A stretch of DNA of 64,000 bases from Limonium bicolor (taxonomy: Eukaryota; Streptophyta; Magnoliopsida; Caryophyllales; Plumbaginaceae). The position numbers and the translations under genes were made by a program. Of the stretch, positions 56,866-64,000 are shown piece after piece; the stretch's first letter is position 1, and every line of letters starts with the position of its first letter. The notes under the pieces are model-generated. The model was not told the origin of the DNA and did no database searches. It saw nothing but the letters and a program-made list of their open reading frames with translations. The stretch is from positions 42,600,171 through 42,664,170 of the forward strand of contig CM041776.1 of the NCBI GenBank assembly GCA_023374045.1. The letters run 5' to 3'.

Positions 56866-58589
56866 CCCGTAATGCAAGCTACTGGAATGGACAGAACTTG
56901 CGACCGGACTTGCAAGTTCGGTCGGCCAGAAAAATTCGGTAATGTGAGCTACTGGAATGGACCGGACTTGCAAGGTCGGTCGCAAGTCCGGTCCGGTCAA
57001 AAAAATATTTAAATTAAATATATATATGTATATATATATACACACATATATATAGGTACATGTATGTAAGCATGCCAATGTTAAGTAAGGAAGTAAACTT
57101 AAGTAATGAAAAATAAGTAAGTAAAGTGGAAGTGTAAGAAGTATAAGGACATAGTAAGTAGGAGTTAAGTTGATGATAGGTATATTAATCATTCAATTGT
57201 ATGTACATAATAGGACTTGATTTGTGACACCGAAGGACATTTGGAATCACGTACAACGGTGAACGGTATGGATTCCTCATGCCCCGTATGCTATCTTGGT
57301 TACTCTGATTTGTGTGTTGTGTGCTAATTGATCACCAAATAAGATAAATGCATGAATCGGAGTTAATATACATACTTGTGAATATGTAGTGTTGTATGTT
57401 GTGAATATTTTCTTAAATCTTAGTTGGTATAATTCATGAAATGTATGGATGAATATGAAGGCTTGTATGAATGTTACAATGTACTGTGACCGATTGTGAA
57501 TGTGTTTTGGGCTTCTAACTTATTCCTAACAAGCTAACCAATCTAACTTAAATTGGTAATTAAATTGGAATGAGTAGAAGTCCGATATAGTTTCGGCCAC
57601 GCGTGAGGATGCGGAGTCACGAGAGGTTGGCTCCAATTCCTGACTCTTAAACTGGTCCGCGGCCCAAATCCCTTAAGTGGGTAGCATCCCGGATTGGTGA
57701 GTCAAGTAAATCCCGGAGGTGGGACGGCGTAGTCCCCAGGGCCGGAGGTCCCGACGACTTAACTTGAGTATAAGTAAGTAAGTAAGAATGAGTAAGTAAA
57801 GTAAATGAAAGTAAGTAAGAAAAAGTAAGTAATGAGTAAAAGAGTAAAAGCATTCCGATTAACCCGGATGCATAATTTGGCTAACCTTGTGAAGGTAAGT
57901 ATTGTGAGCATTATTGTATTGTTGCCTTGGAATGAATAATATTTGTGAATGAATGTATGTTGTATGCAAGCATGTATGTATGAAATAAATGAACAGCATG
58001 TTTAGTGGACGTCAAATAGTCGGCGTGCCCTAGCTAGCACACGGTATATGCGGAGTTTATACGCAGCGTTTGCTGAGCCCCTTGGGGCACCATTTTTACT
58101 ACACGCAGGTACTCGTGAAGGATGAAGACTAGGAGAGTTGTAAGTTTAATTTTCCTGTCTTTCTTTTGGTTGTAAACAATGAATTTAGGATTGGTGTATT
58201 GAGTAGTACATGGCTGTAGTTTTTGAATAGCTGGTGTACCATGGGGTACACCTTTTTGGATAGTGGAAGTATTGGATTGGGGTATAGATGAGTAGCTTGT
58301 AGAAACTCATTCTTTTGGAACTTAGATATGATGTAATCGAATACACTTAAATACTCGGTGATCCAGGATGTAAGTATTTGGCATATGATATTTTGGTAAG
58401 TAATTTAGTAGCTCGGTATACTATGATCATCAGACCGTGACTGTAAGTAAGGTAAGCCTAGCTAGCCGTATGGGCGGTTAGCGGCGTTGTACCACCCGCC
58501 GTAGTAAGTAGTAATATTTCCGCTGTGAACTCGTAGGATTAACAGGACGATTAGACGGTAAGCATGGGATTAACGGTTGGGGTGTTACA
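56866..58589 (+). repeat. Solo Tekay-like LTR, last part
   Basis: Two further array units (to about 57000), an AT microsatellite near 57020-57050, a block at 57570-57755 near-identical to 20680-20865, and the hairpin block: AGC-GTTT-GCT (58064-58073), GCCCCTTGGGGC (58077-58088) and CAGGTA with GT at 58109-58110. Confidence 0.88.
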
Positions 58590-58594
58590 ATCAC

Positions 58595-58898
58595 TCATAC
58601 GATCACATACATGCTTCCAAGCATCCAGTCATTCACCCGTGCAATTGTGATGTCCCAATCTAAAACCCAACACCCAAAGTCATGGATTATACGGTTACAT
58701 CCTAGTTAAAATTATCAATTGGCTGCGACAATCCATCATAGAGTGGGTGAATAGTCCGCACCTGCAGCAAATCCGTGGGAACTTCTCATAGGTAAGCCAT
58801 CATATTGATTCCACGCCTTCTAGGACAATCTTAAAACATCACAGAATTGGTTTATGGACCGAGATTTGGACCTTGATTCTAAGAAAGTCACCGCCAAA
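58595..58898. other. Unassigned
   Basis: Sequence between the solo LTR and the CACTA element. No gene seen. Confidence 0.3.
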
Positions 58899-59105
58899 CA
58901 CTAGTACAAAAATAGTCTATTTTAGCGCCCCTATTTCGGCGGTTGTAACATAATCACCGCATTATGTGGCTTTCTGAAAACGGTTGGGTACCTATTTCGG
59001 CAGTTCCTAAGTAGAAACCGCCGAAACAGGTTCTTGATATCTTTTAAAAATAAAAAGGATCTATTTCGTCGATTTCTATTTAGGAACCGCCAAAATAGGT
59101 AAAAT

Positions 59106-60393
59106 ATTACCAGCCATTTTGCCTAGTTCTTTGCACTCTCACCACTGAAAGCTTCTTCCCTCCTCTTTTCCAACCCGCGACCGCAAAAGCGACTGTGGCC
59201 TCCCTTTCTCTACCGTCGTGGCCTCGACTTCTCAACTGATGCAGTCTTCCTCCGTCTTCGTTGACTCTACACTTTTCGTCGGCCGCTGTCTTCTTCCCTA
59301 CTGTGCAATAGAACACCCACAAGAGGGAAGTTCGAATTTAGGGTAAAATTACATATTTATTGTGATAATTGCTGAAATTGAGATTGTTAAGTGACGGTGG
59401 ATGATTATATTAGTAGAGTATGTAAAACTTGTGTATATACATAGTATTAAATAAGTAAAATTATATGTGTACATAAGGTGCTCAATAAAATATTTAAGTG
59501 AAAAATTATGTTTTTTTACTCATTTTGTGTGGTTGTGCTTTTGTAGAGAGAAATCACTAAGCGGGCTCACCAGATTGAAGTCGTATGGGTTGAAAACAAT
59601 TCACTTGTGAACCCGTAATATACTCAACCTACATCTTCATCTTTTTAGCTCATTATAATTTTGCAATCCTAATTACGAACAGTTAATATACACAAGCTAT
59701 TGAGTTTCTCTTTGATCTACATGTGTTCGTGCCTCTTTAGAGAAGTACTTAAGAAACTCCTCAACCATTGCACAGTAGATTGAAAGAGGAACGGAAAACA
59801 ATTCATTTAGGAACCGGTCATATAATCTAGCTTATCTTTTCTCTTTTATGATTCACTTTATATTTAATTTCCATAAATTGTTGAAATTTGGTTTGATTAA
59901 TGAATTTGGTATTAGTTTGATTTGTGATGGAAATTTGTGTTGTTGAATGATTGGTGAATGCTTAATAATAAGCATGGGATAGGTAAAATTATGCAAAGGT
60001 CATGCCGATTTTTTTACAAAATCGCTTCATAATTAATATTGTTTGTTGTCTACGTATACGTATAATAATATCTAATTTTTGGCTTTATCAGGTCTCACTA
60101 CATTTAAGTCCACGAACCTCCTCTCTTGTTTCCCGCCTTCTTCCATCACCATTCTAGTTTCCTCTTTTATGTACAAGTAAGTAATTGAACCTTGGTTTTT
60201 GTTTAGTAAATGCAATGATTTATTGAAGTATAAGTGCTAGTATATAATTTAGGTTGAAACCTTAGAGTTAGGCTAGCTAGCTTATTTAATACGCATCCAG
60301 TCACGCTTCATTAGAGTATAAACACATAGAAACGAATACAATCATGGTACAAAAACATTTTTGTTTTAAGTATACGATAATAATCATACTGCT
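59106..60393. other. Non-coding 5' region of the CACTA element
   Basis: AT-rich leader or introns; no supported coding. A stretch with the CAGTCACGCTT motif near 60300 matches, inverted, the first codons of the transposase near 60410. Confidence 0.45.
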
Positions 60394-60946
60394 GTGTATT
60401 TCACATATAGGATTAAGCGTGACTGGATGTACGGTGATCGAGGGGATAATTTTGACAAGATGTTAAAAGAGTTTTGCAAAGCGGTAGTGCAACACAAGGA
60501 CATGACAAAGGTGGTGAAAATACCTTGTACTTGTGATAACTACGGTGTCATAAGGAAATTTTCACGCATTGAGGAAATTGAATTTCATTTGAAGACCCGC
60601 GGTTTCATGCCACACTACAAAAGATGGACTTTTCATGGAGAAAGTGTTGAACATAATGACGGGTCCTTGTACATTTTTAATAGGAAGAGGATGAGAATTG
60701 TCCACACATTTGGTTGTTGAGTCGGAACTCCCAAGTGCTTCCAGAGTCAATGATTGTGAGCTAACTTATCACGATGAGCAAATAGACGAGATGTTTGATA
60801 ACATTGAGGATAATTTTGTTGACCGGCCGAATGATTATCAAAGGTTGTTGGACGCATCCAAGACGGCTTGTACCCTACGTGTATCACACGAAATTGACGG
60901 CTATATTGAAGTTGTTCGAGATGAAGGGAAGATACGGATGAAGTGA
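60394..60946 (+). pseudogene. CACTA transposase N-terminus (transposase-associated domain)
   Basis: Encodes RDWMYGDRGDNFDKMLKEF, IPCTCDN and a HLKTRGFMPHYKRWTFHGE block, the N-terminal zinc-binding domain of plant CACTA TNP2-type transposases. The frame ends at 60720. A second frame (60698-60946) carries the acidic linker (DEQIDEMFDNIEDNF), so there is a frameshift. Confidence 0.88.
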
Positions 60947-61790
60947 TAAAAGTTTCACGTCACTTCTCGAGCTGCTTTATGGTATGCTAGCGGATGGGAA
61001 TGGTCTCCCTACCACCACCTATGAAGCAAAGAAATGGATGTGTCCAATGGGAATAGAGTACAAAAAAATCACGCTTGTCCAAAAAACTATGAGTTGAATA
61101 GGGGTGATTACGAAGATCGAGACAATTGCCCAAAATGTTCACTATCTTGGTATAAGCATAAAGATGGTGAATCCTCCTCCGTTTAGAAAAAAATCCCTTC
61201 AGCTAAACTATTGAGGTATTTGACAATAATACCCAGATTCAAATGGATGTTTGTGAATCCAAAAGATGCAAAGAACTTATGATGGTATGTAGAGGGTAGA
61301 AAGAGTGATGAGAAATTAAGACATCCAATAGATGACCTTAGTGGAGAAACATCAATAGACGGTTCAAAGAACATTTCAGAGGTGAAGATAAGAATATGAG
61401 GCTTGGGCTATGTACTGATGGAATTAACTTGTACAGCATGTTAAGCAGTCAACACGGGACTTGGCCCGAGTTGCTAGTGATCTATAATTTTTTGTCGTGG
61501 TTGTCTATGAATGCAAGTACATAATGTTATCACTTTTTATATCTGGCCCCAAGCAGCCAGGTAATAACAATGATGTATACCTCGCCCTATTGACTGATGA
61601 TTTGAAGATACTATGGAATGAGGGAACCATGGTGTAACATGCTTATGCAAGAGAAAATTCACGCTCAAGGTGTTGTTGTTATGTACGGTCAACGACTTCC
61701 CTACATAAGGGAACTTCTTTGGATACACTGTGAAAGGAACATTTGCATGTCTGGTGTGCGAGGATAACACATGTTTGGACTGTTTGAAAA
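60947..61790 (+). pseudogene. CACTA transposase core, N-terminal part
   Basis: Broken coding with ELLYGMLADGNGLPTTTYEA near 60965, GIEYKKI, YEDRDNCPKCSLSWYKHKDG near 61120, LRYLTIIPRFKWMF near 61210, KLRHPIDD near 61315 and GPKQPGNNNDVYLALLTDDL near 61545. This is the Transposase_21 family core. Multiple stops and shifts; certainly inactive. Confidence 0.85.
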
Positions 61791-63193
61791 AATGTTGTAA
61801 GAATGTTTACATGTATATCGACGTCTTCTACCTGAAGATCACCCTTATCGTAAGAAGAAAAGACTGTTCAATGGTGAGGCCGAGACTCATGTGGCCCGTC
61901 TACCTTTGACCTGTGAGGAAGTGTATGCAAAGGTTAAGGATATTGTGAACGTATTTGGAAACACATCAAAATCAGTAAAGAAACATTTGGAAAAAATGTT
62001 CTATCTTTTAGGATCTATTGTATTGGCGTCATCTGCCTGTCAGACAGTGTTTAGATATCATGCACATCGTAAATGTTGATGAGGCAATGAGCATGACTTT
62101 AATCAACATACCCGACAAAACGAAGACGGATTGAAAGTGAAAAAAGACATGCAAGCCATGGGTATAAGAAAACAGTTACACCCACAAGAGAATGGAAAAT
62201 GAATATACCTACCTTATGCATGCTATACACTTTCAAAGATTGAGAAGATCAACTTCTACAAATGTCTACACTCGGTAAAAGAACTGTCCGAATATTCTTC
62301 ATACTGAAAGAACATTGTATCGGTGAAGGATTTAAAACTGATTATCATGTGTTGATGTTGTATCTTCTTCCAGTTGCAATCCGTGAGATATTGCTAAATG
62401 ATGTCAGAAATGCGTTATCCAAATTATGTTTCTTCTTCAACGTTGTCTGCTGCAAGGTAATTGATGTAAACTCTCTCGTTGATATACAACGTGAAATTAT
62501 GGTCACATTATGTCAACTAGAGATGTATTTTCCACCATCATTCTTTGACATAATGCTACACTAGACAGTACACATTGTTCGAGAGATCCTATATTATGGT
62601 CCAGCCTACTTATGCTACATGTTCCCTTTTGAATGATACATGGGTATTCTAAAGGGTAGAATGAGGAATAGATATCAACCAGAAGGGAGTATAATTGAAG
62701 CAATGGTGACTGAGGAAGTCATAGAATTTATGACGGATTATTTGAATGAAGTAGAATCAATTGGTATCCTAAAAGCATGACACTATGGCGGATATAAAGG
62801 CAAAGGTGTCATTGAAAGAAAGATTGTGCAAGTACCACGTCAACTGATTCATCAAGCACATCTATTTGTGTTATAACATCTTGAGGTTGTTGAACATTTC
62901 TTTGATACTCATATAAAAGAGTTGAGACAATAAAATCCTACTAGAGACCACATTTGGCTTACGAAAGAACAAACTGAATGTTTGTCCAATGGTTCAAAGA
63001 TTATGTGTTTGAAAAAGTATCATCAAATTCAGAAGTTGTCAGTCAAGAAATCAAATGTTTAGCAGTAGGACTTGAACCTAATATTATATCATTTGAAGGG
63101 TATGACATTAGTGGGTATACTTATTACACTGCACGCCAAGATGTTAAAATCAATAAACTAGAGGAGTGGAGTAGAATTAGAAGCGGCAATTAA
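61791..63193 (+). pseudogene. CACTA transposase C-terminal region (DUF4218-like)
   Basis: LPLTCEEVYAKVKDIVNVFG near 61900, CLDIMHIVNVDEA near 62050, then at about 62365-62570 a DUF4218-like segment with LPVAIREILLNDVRNALSKL and TLCQLEMYFPPSFFDIMLH. Further broken coding reaches 63193. Order and content match the C-terminal half of plant TNP2 transposases. Confidence 0.82.
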
Positions 63194-63656
63194 TGAGTAC
63201 CAAATGGGTAATCATTCTCTACTAGTGATGAGCTTTAGTTGGTATTACAATGTTATCGAGGACATTTGGGAGCTTGATTACCATATTGATTCGTTTCTAG
63301 TGTTTCATTGTAAATGGGTGGACAACCGACGTGGAATCTAAAACGACGGAGGGCTTACCTTGGTTGATCTCACACGTGCCGGTTAAGGATGATCAATTTG
63401 TTATGGGAAAAGATTGTGACCAAGTGTGGTATGTTCAGAATCCAAAAGACTGTAGATGGTTTGTTGTTCTTCTATAGGTAGAAGACTGATTCTGATTGAA
63501 AATGAAAATGAGGATGATGATGACAATGAGACGATTGGAGGAACCACAGTATTTTGTACACGGTTGTGGGATTTGAACGAAGATATCCAAAACGACTTGA
63601 TTTACGCACGGCCAGACCATGATGAGGGTGTTTGGGTTGATAACACCAAATCATAG
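63194..63656 (+). pseudogene. CACTA transposase tail (DUF4216-like)
   Basis: Encodes SWYYNVIEDIWELDYHIDSF, CKWVDNRRG, GLTLVDLT and QVWYVQNPKDCRW, a DUF4216-type segment. An acidic tail (ENENEDDDDNE) follows, and the frame ends at 63656. Frameshifts near 63330 and 63470. Confidence 0.8.
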
Positions 63657-64000
63657 AAGTTTTTATGTTAGTTGGCTAGTGCTAGTAGTTATACATTTGT
63701 TTTAAGTTCGACTATTTTTTGGTTTATGGTAATGTTATGTTAAATATTTTTCCTTGACTAGTTTAACATTTGTCTTTACATTATAAATTCATCCAATTAA
63801 TTTGACTAACTTATCTTTACTCCAGTGGAAGATCACCCTATGGACCTTCCCATTGGAGAAGCTAAGCCTCATCGAACGAGGCCAGCTAATTGGGTCACAC
63901 AAGGAGGAAATAAGGGGAAGACAGCTCAACCACAGGAGGATGAGGCTTGTTCATCACAATAGGTGACATAGCCAACAGCTGCCTCCTCCTTCGGACAGAA

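Larger units (their letters stand above)
38546..58589 (+). mobile_element. Solo Tekay-like LTR carrying two nested insertions
   Basis: Starts TGAAATACCCCGTAATT at 38546 and ends GGGGTGTTACA at 58589, flanked by ATCAC on both sides (38541-38545 and 58590-58594). Its three parts (38546-39280, 53866-55284 and 56866-58589) add to about 3.88 kb once nested elements are removed. No internal region of its own remains, so it arose by LTR-LTR recombination before the nested insertions or independently of them. Confidence 0.92.
58899..64000 (+). mobile_element. CACTA (En/Spm-type) transposon, left part
   Basis: Starts CACTAGTACAAAAATAG. Subterminal repeats of CTATTTCGGCGGTT and its complement AACCGCCGAAA fill 58915-59100. 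A decayed transposase runs from 60394 to about 63656. A further stretch (63830-64000) may begin the second CACTA protein. The right end is outside the window. Confidence 0.88.

Overview
This is a transposon-rich stretch of a flowering-plant nuclear genome. The plant lineage cannot be fixed from the window. The plant call rests on spliceosomal GT-AG introns, tRNA-iMet primer sites, chromodomain Ty3 elements, Tat-lineage elements, Ty1/copia, a LINE, and CACTA transposons with CACTAGTA ends. Almost no host sequence remains. The only candidate host gene is a small secreted glycine-rich protein at 36643-37058 on the minus strand, and it carries a frameshift.

Layout. 1-1137 ends in a CACTA terminus. 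A degenerate LINE occupies 1560-2000 and resumes at 12633, about 13477 and about 24790-26200. It is split by a 10.6 kb chromovirus (2001-12632, target-site duplication AACTT). That chromovirus is itself split by a non-coding Tat-like element (6256-11729, duplication AGAGA). A second break in the LINE holds copia sequence on the minus strand. A 1.04 kb block (12747-13787) recurs at 23550-24590, and between the copies lie a gag-less Ty3 element with a 4.2 kb LTR (13788-21707) and a copia gag-protease segment. 27105-35843 is a minus-strand Tat element that has lost its reverse transcriptase but carries a multi-exon gene on the opposite strand. 38546-58589 is a solo Ty3 LTR (duplication ATCAC) split by a full-length Tekay-like element (39281-53860, duplication TTATG) and by a Tat-type solo LTR (55285-56860, duplication AAATT). 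58899 to the window end is a decayed CACTA element with recognisable transposase domains.

The main discovery candidate lies in the Tekay-like element at 39281-53860. Between gag and pol it carries an uninterrupted AlkB-type Fe(II)/2-oxoglutarate dioxygenase with all expected catalytic residues. The AlkB segment has no ATG at its start. It lies inside a 1,068-bp GT-AG interval. The gag donor at 45000/45001 joins in frame either to the AlkB acceptor at 45133/45134 or to the pol acceptor at 46068/46069. This predicts that alternative splicing makes Gag-AlkB or Gag-Pol, with an AATAAA after the AlkB stop. Two further in-frame GT-AG introns interrupt gag.

A second theme is that most LTR families here contain short arrays of GC-rich palindromes. 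The array sequence differs between related LTRs while the flanking LTR sequence is shared. Many single-base indels, often in homopolymers, separate LTR pairs and break pol genes, so some frameshifts may be assembly errors.
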